Positions 1 to 5,993 of a DNA stretch of 9,435 nucleotides are shown here, in pieces. Position 1 is the first letter of the stretch, and each line of letters begins with the position of its first letter. Below the pieces are notes generated by a model. It did no database searches. It worked only from the letters and a program-made list of their open reading frames with translations, and had not been told where the DNA came from. The position numbers were made by a program, and so were the translations under genes. Where the stretch lies: positions 1 to 9,435 of the forward strand of contig JAEDKS010000089.1 of the NCBI GenBank assembly GCA_016295665.1. Reading direction: 5' to 3'. Origin of the DNA: Clostridia bacterium. GTDB taxonomy: Bacteria > Bacillota > Clostridia > Christensenellales > Aristaeellaceae.

Positions 1-159
1 CTGACCGCCGAGGCGCCCGACTATGAGAGCTTCACCGTCACCACCACCTCCCTGTGGAAGGATCCTGCGGTGATGGGCATGCCCACCGCCACGGCGGGCC
101 AGGCCGAGGGCCGGCTGGATGCTGCGCAGGGACAGACCACCACGGCGACCGTCGAGTGA
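1..159 (+). CDS. C-terminal end of an unrecognised protein (5' truncated by window)
   Basis: Frame 1 is open from the first base to a TGA at 157-159, giving the last 52 residues of a protein whose start lies outside the window. Codon choice is strongly GC-ending (ACC, GCC, CTG, GAG), as in the clear genes nearby, which supports real coding. The tail is rich in Thr, Ala and Gln, contains a short LWKDPAVMGMP stretch, and ends in a low-complexity TTTATVE segment that looks like a disordered C-terminus. I do not recognise a family and no catalytic motif is visible. A 10-bp GC hairpin follows 22 bases after the stop, consistent with this being the end of a transcription unit. Function cannot be stated from this fragment. 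Confidence 0.55.
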   Translation: MTAEAPDYESFTVTTTSLWKDPAVMGMPTATAGQAEGRLDAAQGQTTTATVE

Positions 160-181
160 GCCCGGCGGAAGCCACCGCTCC

Positions 182-206
182 GGAGGACGGGACAAGCCCG
201 TCCTCC
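182..206 (+). terminator. GC-rich hairpin after the left-edge gene, weak terminator
   Basis: GGAGGACGGG (182-191) and CCCGTCCTCC (197-206) form a perfect 10-bp stem with a 5-base ACAAG loop. Only TT follows before C residues, so the U-tract is poor. It may still terminate or act as a 3' stabilising stem for the left-edge transcript. Confidence 0.55.
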
Positions 207-217
207 TTCCGTGAGGG

Positions 218-239
218 CTGCCGGCGCGGGAGCCGGCAG
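218..239. repeat. Second inverted repeat upstream of the permease
   Basis: CTGCCGGC (218-225) pairs perfectly with GCCGGCAG (232-239) around a 6-base loop. It sits 12 bases after the first hairpin and 44 bases before the permease start. No U-tract follows, so it is not a standard terminator. It could be a leader hairpin or an operator. The 160-283 gap holds no convincing -35/-10 pair. Confidence 0.4.
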
Positions 240-283
240 TCCCCGCTGTACGACTATCACACCAGATCGCGGAGGGAACGACT

Positions 284-1978
284 ATGTCCGAAGCCAGGGC
301 GTCCCGGAGGGCGCAGAAGGCACAGAAGCTGGAGCGGAAGCAGGCCCGCCGGGCCGCCTCGCCCCTGAACCGGTTTTTCCACCATGTGGATCGCGGCTCC
401 ACCACCTCCCGGGAGGTAATGGGCGGGCTGCTGACCTGCATCCTGTGCGTGTGCGGCATCTTCATGAACCTGCAGCTCATCACCGCCATGCTCATATCCG
501 GCCCCGTCGGCACGGCATCCATCACGGAGATTGCCGCGAACGGCGAGATCATCGCCCGGCAGTATTTCCTGTCCATGCTGCTGGCCTTTGCCGGATCGCT
601 CGCCATCGGCCTGATCGCCCGGCTGCCGCTGGCGCAGATTCCGTCGCTGGGCCTGTCCACCGTCATGATCTCCACCCTGGGCATCGGCACGGGGCTCACC
701 TGGCAGAACCTGCTGGCGGTATGCCTCGTGTCCTCCGTCGTGTACACGGTGATCGCGGCGGTGCCCACGCTCCGGCGCGCCGTGCTGAAGGCGATTCCCC
801 GCCCCGTGCGGCAGGCGGCGCCCGTGGCCCTGGGGCTGCTGGTGGTGTTTGTCGCCATGCAGCTGACGGGTCTGGTCAGCCTGGGGGATTCGGCGGTGGT
901 CAACTATGGCACCGGCACCCTCATCACCCGCATGGAGGATCAGCAGGCTGCGGTGCAGACCTTCCGCCTGTTTGACTTCGCCACCTACAACAGCCTGGGC
1001 TACAAGGCGGACAGCTTCTATCCGCTGCTGCAGGCCTGTCTGCTGGGTGTGCTGGCGGCCTTTGCGGCCTTCCTGCTGCTGCGCAGAACCCGCCGCCCCG
1101 TGTTCCATGCCCTGATGATCGGCACGGTGGTGTACTTCCTGCTGATGCTGCTGCAGGTGGTCGTGGAGATGAAGCGCGGCAAGCTGAACTTCAACCTGGA
1201 TCCCCTGTGGGGACGCCTGTGGATGGTGGGCAGCGAGGACGCCCAGCACCTCCATCTGGAGGCCATCCTGCGCAGCCTGAACCTGGGCGAGGTGTTCACC
1301 AGAGGCTTCGACTTCTCCGCCTACACGGAGGCGGGCGGCAGCGTGCTGATGCTGTTTGGCACCGGCGTGCTGACCTTCCTCTTTGCGAACATCGCCACGG
1401 TGGACGCCATGACCCGGGACGAGGAGGAGAAGCAGGCGGGGCTGACCATGCTGGTCAATGCCGGCGCCAACGTGCTGGCGCCCATCTGCGGCGTGTCCGC
1501 GCTGGCGGTGACGCCCCTCAACGCCGCCGCCCGGCGGGACGGCGCCCGCTCCGGCCTCTCGGCGGTGGTGGCGGCGCTGGGCTTCCTGGTGTCCGCGTTT
1601 GTGTGGGTGGTGCCCTTTGTGTTCTCCACCACCTCTTCCTATGACATTCAGTTCAACCTCTACGGTCACTACGGCACCTCCATGCAGCTGTTTACCGAGT
1701 CCAGCTTCATCGTGGCGGACAGCGTGATGGCGATTGCGGGCCTGTGCCTGATCGCGGGGGCGCTGAAGCGCGGCATCGGCGAGGGCCGGAACGCCGCCGC
1801 CTTCCTGGTGACGGTGCTCGCCGCGCTGCTGCTGAACAGCCTGGCGCTGGGCGTGGCGGCGGGCATCGTCAGCCATGTGCTGACCAATCTGACTGACCCG
1901 GAGCGGGAGCTGACCTACGGACACATCGGCGCGGCGATCTGTGGCATCGCGCTGATGGCACTGATGCTGCTGCTCTGA
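284..1978 (+). CDS. Divergent NCS2-family (AzgA/PbuG-like) nucleobase permease homologue
   Basis: This is an integral membrane protein of 564 residues with about 12-14 hydrophobic helices, the first at about 45-69 and the last at about 544-564, behind a basic cytoplasmic N-terminus (1-35). By-eye similarity to AzgA/PbuG purine permeases is clear in three places: RFF-x-GSTTSREVMGG (about 30-48), the segment from ARLPLAQIPSLGLS through GTGLTWQNLLAV (112-146) and AIPRPVRQAAPVALGL (170-185), and the GARSGLSAVVAALGFL block (420-435). The family imports purines or related bases with protons. It is longer than the usual 430-490 residues, apparently from insertions around 200-245 and 295-350. The two acidic residues that normally line the substrate site appear replaced: TM8 reads LFANIATVD (N369, T372) and TM10 reads TPLNAAAR (N413) where AzgA-type proteins have D-x-x-D and an ESAAG-like motif. 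The substrate is therefore uncertain. A GGAGGG site lies 7 bases before the ATG. It converges on dnaA across a shared terminator. Confidence 0.75.
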   Translation: MSEARASRRAQKAQKLERKQARRAASPLNRFFHHVDRGSTTSREVMGGLLTCILCVCGIFMNLQLITAMLISGPVGTASITEIAANGEIIARQYFLSMLLAFAGSLAIGLIARLPLAQIPSLGLSTVMISTLGIGTGLTWQNLLAVCLVSSVVYTVIAAVPTLRRAVLKAIPRPVRQAAPVALGLLVVFVAMQLTGLVSLGDSAVVNYGTGTLITRMEDQQAAVQTFRLFDFATYNSLGYKADSFYPLLQACLLGVLAAFAAFLLLRRTRRPVFHALMIGTVVYFLLMLLQVVVEMKRGKLNFNLDPLWGRLWMVGSEDAQHLHLEAILRSLNLGEVFTRGFDFSAYTEAGGSVLMLFGTGVLTFLFANIATVDAMTRDEEEKQAGLTMLVNAGANVLAPICGVSALAVTPLNAAARRDGARSGLSAVVAALGFLVSAFVWVVPFVFSTTSSYDIQFNLYGHYGTSMQLFTESSFIVADSVMAIAGLCLIAGALKRGIGEGRNAAAFLVTVLAALLLNSLALGVAAGIVSHVLTNLTDPERELTYGHIGAAICGIALMALMLLL

Positions 1979-2010
1979 GCCAATAGACCTCCTCCTCTTT
2001 ACGCCACAGG

Positions 2011-2053
2011 AAAACCGCCCTGCTCTCCCGGAAGGGAAAGCGGGGCGGCTTTT
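2011..2053. terminator. Bidirectional intrinsic terminator between permease and dnaA
   Basis: AAAA-CCGCCC (2011-2020) pairs with GGGCGG (2043-2048), followed by CTTTT (2049-2053). The inside can pair further (GCT with AGC, TCCC with GGGA around a GGAA loop). The A-tract on one side and T-tract on the other make it work for the + strand permease and the - strand dnaA alike, as expected between convergent genes. Confidence 0.88.
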
Positions 2054-2083
2054 CATTCGGCGCGATGGCTTGCTGCCTTCGAT

Positions 2084-3400
2084 TCAGCCGTCCACCACCA
2101 GCTGACGGATGTCGTTCACCTGGCGGTTGAGGTCGGCGGAGCTCTTCATGTTGTTGGCGACCGTGTTGCAGGAGTGCAGCACGGTGGAGTGATCCTTGCC
2201 GCCGAAGCAGGTGCCGATCTGGGGCAGGCTCAGCTCGGTCATCTCGCGGATGAGGTACATGGCGATCTGGCGGGGCACGGTGATCTCCCGGCGCCGGGAG
2301 GAGCCGGTCAGCTCCTCCATCCGCAGGTTGTAGAAGTCGCAGACCGTCTGCATGATGATGTCGGCGGTGATGGTGCGGTGCGCCTTCTTCTCCAGCACAT
2401 CCTTGAGGGCCGCCATGGTCAGCTCCATGGTGATGGGCTGATTGACCAGCTTGGCGTAGGCGACCAGACGGTTGAAGCAGCCCTCCAGCTCACGGATGTT
2501 GGTGTCCACGTTGTCAGCGATCTGCTCCATGACCTCGTCGGGGATGGACACATGCTCCTGCCGGGCCTTCTCCCGGAGGATGGCGATCCTGGTCTCGATG
2601 TCGGGCTTGGAGATGTCGGCGGTCAGGCCCCAGGCGAAGCGGCTCTTGAGGCGCTCCTCCAGCCGGGCGATGTCCTGGGGCGGCTTGTCGCTGGTCAGGA
2701 TGATCTGCTTGCGGGCCTCGTGCAGGGTATTGAAGGTGTGGAAGAACTCCTCCTGGGTGCTGTCCCGCCCGGCGATGAACTGAATGTCGTCCACCATCAG
2801 GATGTCCACGCTGCGGAAGCGGTTGCGGAACTCGGTGTTGCGGTTCTGCTGAATGGCGGAGATCAGCTCGTTGGTGAAGGTCTCGCTGGTGATGTACAGC
2901 AGCCGCTTGTCCCGGTACTGCTGCTGTACATAGTGACCGATGGCGTGCATCAGATGGGTCTTGCCCAAACCGGAGCCGCCATAGATGAACAGCGGATTGT
3001 AGGCCTCCGCCGGGGCCTCCGCCACCGCCAGCGCCGCTGCGTGGGCGAAGCGGTTGTTGTTGCCCACGACAAAGGTGTCGAAGGTGTACTTCGGGTTGAG
3101 CTGCATGGAGCTGTCCCGCTCCACTGCGGGCGCATGGGCGCTTTCGCTGTCGATCTCCTCCTGGGTGAGGATGCGGGCGGTGATGGTGTGCCCCGCCACC
3201 TCGGACAGGCACGTACTGATGACCGCCGCGTAGCGGTTGTTCACCATCACCTTCATGGGCTCCATGGGAATGCGCAGCACAAGCACATCCTGCTCCAGCT
3301 TCACGGGCGACAGGTTCTTGCTGATATAGTCATAAATATAGGCGTTGGTCTCGTTGCGCAGAAGCTCGCAGGCTTTTTTCCAGAGCTCTTGTACATCCAT
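2084..3400 (-). CDS. dnaA: Chromosomal replication initiator protein DnaA
   Basis: DnaA binds DnaA boxes at oriC, oligomerises with ATP and melts the origin. From the start chosen here the protein has 438 residues, a normal length. Domain I (about 1-80, MDVQELWKKACELL) is followed by a short linker (81-100). The AAA+ domain has Walker A GGSGLGKTHL (141-150), with Ser where Val or Thr is usual, Walker B LMVDDIQF (201-208) and the RLKSRFAWGL segment (250-259). Domain IV carries the DNA-binding signature GKDHSTVLHSCNTV (401-414). The first in-frame ATG (3409) directly abuts the ribosome binding site GGGAGG with no spacer. The next ATG (3400), three codons in, sits 9 bases from it and is preferred. 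A strong promoter lies at 3518-3546, with DnaA boxes on both sides of it, implying autoregulation. dnaN does not follow; a terminator lies directly after the stop. Confidence 0.97.
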   Translation of the reverse strand: MDVQELWKKACELLRNETNAYIYDYISKNLSPVKLEQDVLVLRIPMEPMKVMVNNRYAAVISTCLSEVAGHTITARILTQEEIDSESAHAPAVERDSSMQLNPKYTFDTFVVGNNNRFAHAAALAVAEAPAEAYNPLFIYGGSGLGKTHLMHAIGHYVQQQYRDKRLLYITSETFTNELISAIQQNRNTEFRNRFRSVDILMVDDIQFIAGRDSTQEEFFHTFNTLHEARKQIILTSDKPPQDIARLEERLKSRFAWGLTADISKPDIETRIAILREKARQEHVSIPDEVMEQIADNVDTNIRELEGCFNRLVAYAKLVNQPITMELTMAALKDVLEKKAHRTITADIIMQTVCDFYNLRMEELTGSSRRREITVPRQIAMYLIREMTELSLPQIGTCFGGKDHSTVLHSCNTVANNMKSSADLNRQVNDIRQLVVDG

Positions 3401-3467
3401 GGCGTCCATCCTCCCGTTGCCCTTCGCCGGTTCATGCAGGCCGGATCGGCGGCCCGCGTCTGTATCC

Positions 3468-3476
3468 TGTGGAAAA
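3468..3476 (-). promoter_or_regulatory. DnaA box, relaxed consensus
   Basis: The - strand reads TTTTCCACA, which fits the relaxed consensus TTWTNCACA. It lies in the dnaA leader, 6 bases from the perfect box at 3483-3491 and in the same orientation, a likely cooperative pair. Confidence 0.6.
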
Positions 3477-3482
3477 TCGCAT

Positions 3483-3491
3483 TGTGGATAA
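3483..3491 (-). promoter_or_regulatory. DnaA box, perfect consensus
   Basis: The - strand reads TTATCCACA exactly. It lies about 20 bases downstream of the predicted dnaA transcription start, so bound DnaA could repress its own gene. Confidence 0.85.
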
Positions 3492-3517
3492 CTTGTTACG
3501 ATTTTCTTACGGTGTGT

Positions 3518-3546
3518 ATCATATCACGAAACCGTCGGGATTTCAA
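3518..3546 (-). promoter_or_regulatory. dnaA promoter (vegetative sigma, extended -10)
   Basis: On the - strand, TTGAAA (3546-3541) is separated by exactly 17 bases from TATGAT (3523-3518), and TGA directly precedes the -10 as an extended element. The predicted start is near 3511, leaving a leader of about 110 bases that contains two DnaA boxes. AT-rich tracts upstream (3547-3565) could act as an UP element. Confidence 0.85.
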
Positions 3547-3589
3547 GGGGTTTTTGAGAAAAAACCTGAGGAAAAACCTGTTGAAAACT

Positions 3590-3598
3590 TTATCCACA
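3590..3598 (+). promoter_or_regulatory. DnaA box, perfect consensus, upstream of the dnaA promoter
   Basis: TTATCCACA reads on the + strand, opposite in orientation to the two boxes at 3468-3491. The three boxes therefore flank the dnaA promoter and the AT-rich segment. Confidence 0.85.
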
Positions 3599-3640
3599 AG
3601 GTATTGTGTCTCGAAATTGTAACACCACAAGCGGTGGGAT

Positions 3641-4000
3641 TCACATCTCCCGGAGCAGAAACCGTCTCCCGCTCAGCTCCGAGGGCGTCACGCGCAGCGG
3701 GACGATGCCGCCCTGAGCCTCACCGGCGGCGGCTTCGCCCCACAGCAGCACCGAGTCCACGCTGCCCTCCCGCAGCAGCGAGAAGGCCATGCACACCTGC
3801 TCAGACTGCACAAGCGCCCGGAGAAGCATGCTGCTTTGACGGACGCGCACCAGCACGGCAGGAATTTCCGCTTCGGTGTCCAATTCATACCACAGGGGCA
3901 GAATGAGTGGACGACCGTCCAGCACCGCCGCCAGGTAGGCGACGCGGGTGGTGGACAGCACGTCCAGCATCTGCGGCCCGTTCAGGATCAGACAGCACAC
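3641..4000 (-). CDS. PNPOx-like split-barrel (flavin-binding fold) family protein
   Basis: A small protein of about 119 residues. The stretch LSTTRVAYLAAVLDGRPLI, followed by LPLWYELD, resembles the N-terminal strands of pyridoxamine 5'-phosphate oxidase-type FMN-binding split barrels (pattern G-Y-L-A-T-x-x-D-G-x-P-x-x-x-P-x-W). The later stretch VRQSSMLLRALVQSEQVCMAF, then SVDSVLLWGEA, matches the helix and following strands of that fold. Members bind FMN, F420 or haem and include small oxidoreductases and heme-handling proteins; the specific role here is unknown. The GTG at 4009 abuts the GGGAG ribosome binding site with no spacer, so the in-frame GTG at 4000 (9-base spacing) is preferred; the ATG at 3970 is another possibility. 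It reads toward the dnaA control region and has no clear terminator. It is divergent from the SCP2-like gene, and the gap of about 75 bases shows no obvious promoter. Confidence 0.65.
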   Translation of the reverse strand: MCCLILNGPQMLDVLSTTRVAYLAAVLDGRPLILPLWYELDTEAEIPAVLVRVRQSSMLLRALVQSEQVCMAFSLLREGSVDSVLLWGEAAAGEAQGGIVPLRVTPSELSGRRFLLREM

Positions 4001-4075
4001 CGTATCCACCTCCCTTCCGGGGCTTCACCATCAGCCTATGCGGGAGTGGGCGGACGGTGCGCGGAAGGAGCACGC

Positions 4076-4393
4076 ATGAAAGCCTATGAGAGCCTGGATG
4101 CCTTTCTGGAGGAGCTGCCGGAGCACCTGGAGCAGCTGAGGGGCCACGACGGCCTGTTCCGTCTGGAGACCGCGGAGGGGCGCAGCTGGTATGTGCGCCT
4201 GCGGGACGGCGACATCCTCGTCACACAGCGCGAAACGGAGCCGGCGGGGTGCACCGTGCGGGCATCGGAGGCGGATCTGCTCGCGCTCATCGCGGGGCGG
4301 GTCAGCCCCATGAAGCTGCTGGTGACCCGGCGGGTGACGGCCCAGGGGGACGTGGGACAGCTGATGTCCCTGGTGCTGCTGATGAAGAAATAG
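4076..4393 (+). CDS. SCP2 sterol-binding-domain-like protein
   Basis: A protein of 105 residues. An N-terminal amphipathic helix (SLDAFLEELPEHLEQL, 6-21) leads into strands FRLETAEGRSWYVRLRDGDILV, then a C-terminal region with TVRASEADLLALIAGRVSPMKLLVTRRVTAQGD and a final helix. This order, with the D-L-x-x-L-x-x-G-x-x-x-x-x-x-L-x-x-x-x-x-x-x-x-G-D pattern, is that of the SCP2 lipid-transfer fold, which binds a hydrophobic ligand in a single-domain cavity. No catalytic site is expected. The ligand in bacteria of this kind is not known. The ATG has AAGGAG 5 bases upstream, which fixes the start, although the frame is open further upstream. The pyrimidine-nucleoside phosphorylase starts 47 bases downstream on the same strand, with only a possible weak GC hairpin and no U-tract in the gap, so co-transcription is likely. 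Confidence 0.7.
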   Translation: MKAYESLDAFLEELPEHLEQLRGHDGLFRLETAEGRSWYVRLRDGDILVTQRETEPAGCTVRASEADLLALIAGRVSPMKLLVTRRVTAQGDVGQLMSLVLLMKK

Positions 4394-4440
4394 GCGCTCC
4401 GGTCCACGGGGCGCAGGACGGAGAAAGGAAGCGCGAAGGC

Positions 4441-5778
4441 ATGAATATTGTGGAGATCATCACGAAGAAGAAGCTGGGGCAGGAGCTGAGCCGGGAGGAG
4501 ATCGGCTACTTCGTCCGGGCGGCCGCCACCCATGACCGCACCATGGCGGAGGACTATCAGCTGACCGCGCTGCTGATGGCGATCCGGCTGCAGGGCATGA
4601 CCGCCCGGGAGACCACCGACCTGACGCTGGCCATGCGGGATTCCGGCGACGTGGCGGATCTGTCCTCCATTCCCGGGGTGAAGGTGGACAAGCACTCCAC
4701 CGGCGGCGTGGGCGACACCACCACCCTGATTCTGGCGCCGCTGGTGGCGGCCTGCGGGGTGCCCGTGGCGAAGATGAGCGGGCGCGGCCTGGGCCATACC
4801 GGCGGCACCCTGGACAAGCTGGAATCCATTCCGGGCCTGAGCGTGGAGGAGAGCGAGGAGCAGTTCCTCCGTCAGGTGCGGGAGGTGGGCGTGGCGGTCA
4901 TCGGACAGACCGGCAGTCTGGCACCGGCGGACAAGACGCTCTACGCCCTGCGGGACGTGACCTCCACGGTGGACAGCCTGCCGCTGATCGCCTCCTCCAT
5001 CATGAGCAAGAAGCTGGCGGCGGGCTCCGACGCCATCGTGCTGGACGTCAAGACCGGCAGCGGGGCCATCATGCAGACGCTGGAGGGATCCATCGAGCTG
5101 GCGAAGGCCATGGTGGACATCGGCACCCTGGCGGGGAAGCCGGTGGTTGCCATCGTCACGGGCATGGAGCAGCCTTTGGGCACCCATGTGGGCAACGCGC
5201 TGGAGGTGAAGGACGCCATCGACGTGCTGTCCGGGCGGACGAAGGGCGCGCTGCTGGAGGTTAGCCTGCTGCTGGGCAGCCATATGCTGATGCTCGCGGG
5301 CCGCTGCGCCACCCCGGAGGAGGGCCGCGCCATGCTGGAGAGCGCCCTGCGCACGGGCTCCGGCCTATCCCGGCTGAAGGCCATGATCGAATGTCAGGGC
5401 GGCGATCCCCGGGTGTGCGACGACGTGTCCCTGCTGCCGCAGCCTGCGGTGCGGCGGGAGGTGCGTGCGGGCTGCACGGGCTATGTGCAGGCCATGGACA
5501 CCATGGCGCTGGGACTGGCGGCGCAGGCCATGGGCGCGGGCCGCATCCGCAAGAGCGACGCGCTGGACTACTCGGTGGGCTTCATTCTGCCCGTGCGCAT
5601 CGGAGACCGGCTGGAGGAGGACACGTCCTTCGTGACCCTCTGCGCCCGGAGCGAGGAGGAGGCCGACCGGGCGGAGGCAGCCATCCGCGCCGCCATCACC
5701 ATCGGCCCGGAGCAGGTGGCGGCCCCGCCGCTGTGCTATGCCATCGTGACAAAGGACGGGATGCAGCGCCTCGGATGA
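4441..5778 (+). CDS. Pyrimidine-nucleoside / thymidine phosphorylase
   Basis: A 445-residue enzyme that reversibly phosphorolyses uridine, thymidine or deoxyuridine to base plus (deoxy)ribose 1-phosphate in cytosolic salvage. The family signature is complete: SGRGLGHTGGTLDKLE (113-128). Residues match the phosphate and base sites known from E. coli thymidine phosphorylase at the same numbers: K84, H85, S86, T95, S113 and T123 for phosphate, R171, S186 and K190 for the pyrimidine. The domain order is the usual one: a small helical part, the DKHSTGGVGDTTT loop (83-95), the glycine-rich DVKTGSGA turn (202-209), and the C-terminal alpha/beta domain ending in GFILPVRIGD. The length is normal for the family. 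Sequence alone does not separate Pdp (broad pyrimidine use) from DeoA; Firmicute enzymes are usually Pdp. The likely ribosome binding site is AAAGGAA, about 10 bases before ATG. A 13-bp hairpin follows the stop. Confidence 0.95.
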   Translation: MNIVEIITKKKLGQELSREEIGYFVRAAATHDRTMAEDYQLTALLMAIRLQGMTARETTDLTLAMRDSGDVADLSSIPGVKVDKHSTGGVGDTTTLILAPLVAACGVPVAKMSGRGLGHTGGTLDKLESIPGLSVEESEEQFLRQVREVGVAVIGQTGSLAPADKTLYALRDVTSTVDSLPLIASSIMSKKLAAGSDAIVLDVKTGSGAIMQTLEGSIELAKAMVDIGTLAGKPVVAIVTGMEQPLGTHVGNALEVKDAIDVLSGRTKGALLEVSLLLGSHMLMLAGRCATPEEGRAMLESALRTGSGLSRLKAMIECQGGDPRVCDDVSLLPQPAVRREVRAGCTGYVQAMDTMALGLAAQAMGAGRIRKSDALDYSVGFILPVRIGDRLEEDTSFVTLCARSEEEADRAEAAIRAAITIGPEQVAAPPLCYAIVTKDGMQRLG

Positions 5779-5785
5779 GGCGCGC

Positions 5786-5826
5786 AAAAGGGCTGCGGCA
5801 GACGCAGAATCTGCCGCAGCCCCCTT
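5786..5826. terminator. 13-bp hairpin terminator after the phosphorylase
   Basis: GGGCTGCGGCAGA (5790-5802) and TCTGCCGCAGCCC (5810-5822) pair perfectly around a 7-base loop. Going rightward only CCTTCC follows, a poor U-tract. The AAAA at 5786-5789 gives a good T-tract for transcription on the - strand. Two smaller hairpins follow: GTGGA/TCCAC (5829-5833/5840-5844) and TCGCTT/AAGCGA (5851-5856/5860-5865). Confidence 0.75.
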
Positions 5827-5895
5827 CCGTGGATTCAATTCCACCACCGCTCGCTTGCGAAGCGATAACACGACCGGAGAGCCCTGTCAAGGCCG

Positions 5896-5934
5896 TTTTT
5901 TTCATTTGCATAACATCCCCATCTGTGCTATACT
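5896..5934 (+). promoter_or_regulatory. Promoter of the helicase-Nudix operon
   Basis: TTGCAT (5906-5911) and TATACT (5929-5934) are 17 bases apart, and TGC directly before the -10 forms an extended -10 element. A T7 run at 5896-5902 lies just upstream, where an UP element would be. The predicted start is near 5941, leaving a leader of about 50 bases before the helicase ATG. Confidence 0.85.
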
Positions 5935-5975
5935 ACTTGATGCTGCACCCTTTTCCGGGCGCGGAGAATACAGGA

Positions 5976-5993
5976 ATGGAATTGACTTCATGA
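5976..5993 (+). CDS. Five-codon minicistron (MELTS) overlapping the helicase start
   Basis: ATG at 5976 is followed by GAA TTG ACT TCA and a TGA at 5991-5993 that overlaps the helicase ATG (5990-5992) as ATGA. GGAG (5963-5966) is 9 bases from this ATG, an ideal distance, but 23 bases from the helicase ATG. Translation of the minicistron may feed ribosomes to the helicase by termination-reinitiation. Being so short, it may also be chance. Confidence 0.35.
   Translation: MELTS

Larger units (their letters stand above)
3401..3640. promoter_or_regulatory. Putative oriC / dnaA control region
   Basis: This gene-free stretch is AT-rich against a GC-rich background, most clearly at 3475-3625. It holds two perfect DnaA boxes (3483-3491 and 3590-3598), one relaxed box (3468-3476), a near-box TGTTGAAAA (3579-3587, one mismatch to the relaxed consensus), and A-tract direct repeats GAAAAAACCTG/GAAAAACCTG (3558-3568, 3571-3580) that could serve as an unwinding element or UP element. 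DnaA boxes just upstream of dnaA are typical of Firmicute origins. The box count is low for a full origin, so this may be only part of a bipartite origin or only the autoregulatory region. Confidence 0.6.

Noticed and set aside
257..2056. 599-codon open frame on the - strand opposite the permease
   Set aside because: The product is low-complexity (Gln, His, Arg, Gly rich) without membrane or catalytic motifs, and the opposite strand encodes a recognisable permease with a good ribosome binding site. Long antisense frames are expected at this GC content.
2174..3622. 482-codon open frame on the + strand opposite dnaA
   Set aside because: It mirrors the dnaA codons, has repetitive composition, and runs through the DnaA-box region. 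dnaA is unambiguous on the other strand.
4084..5283. 399-codon open frame on the - strand opposite the SCP2-like and phosphorylase genes
   Set aside because: It spans two real genes on the other strand and its product is Gln/His/Arg-rich with no family features.
5875..5902. Possible second terminator (GCC/GGC stem followed by T7) after the phosphorylase
   Set aside because: The stem is only three to five base pairs with a bulge, and the T7 run lies just upstream of a good -35, where it is better read as an UP-like element.
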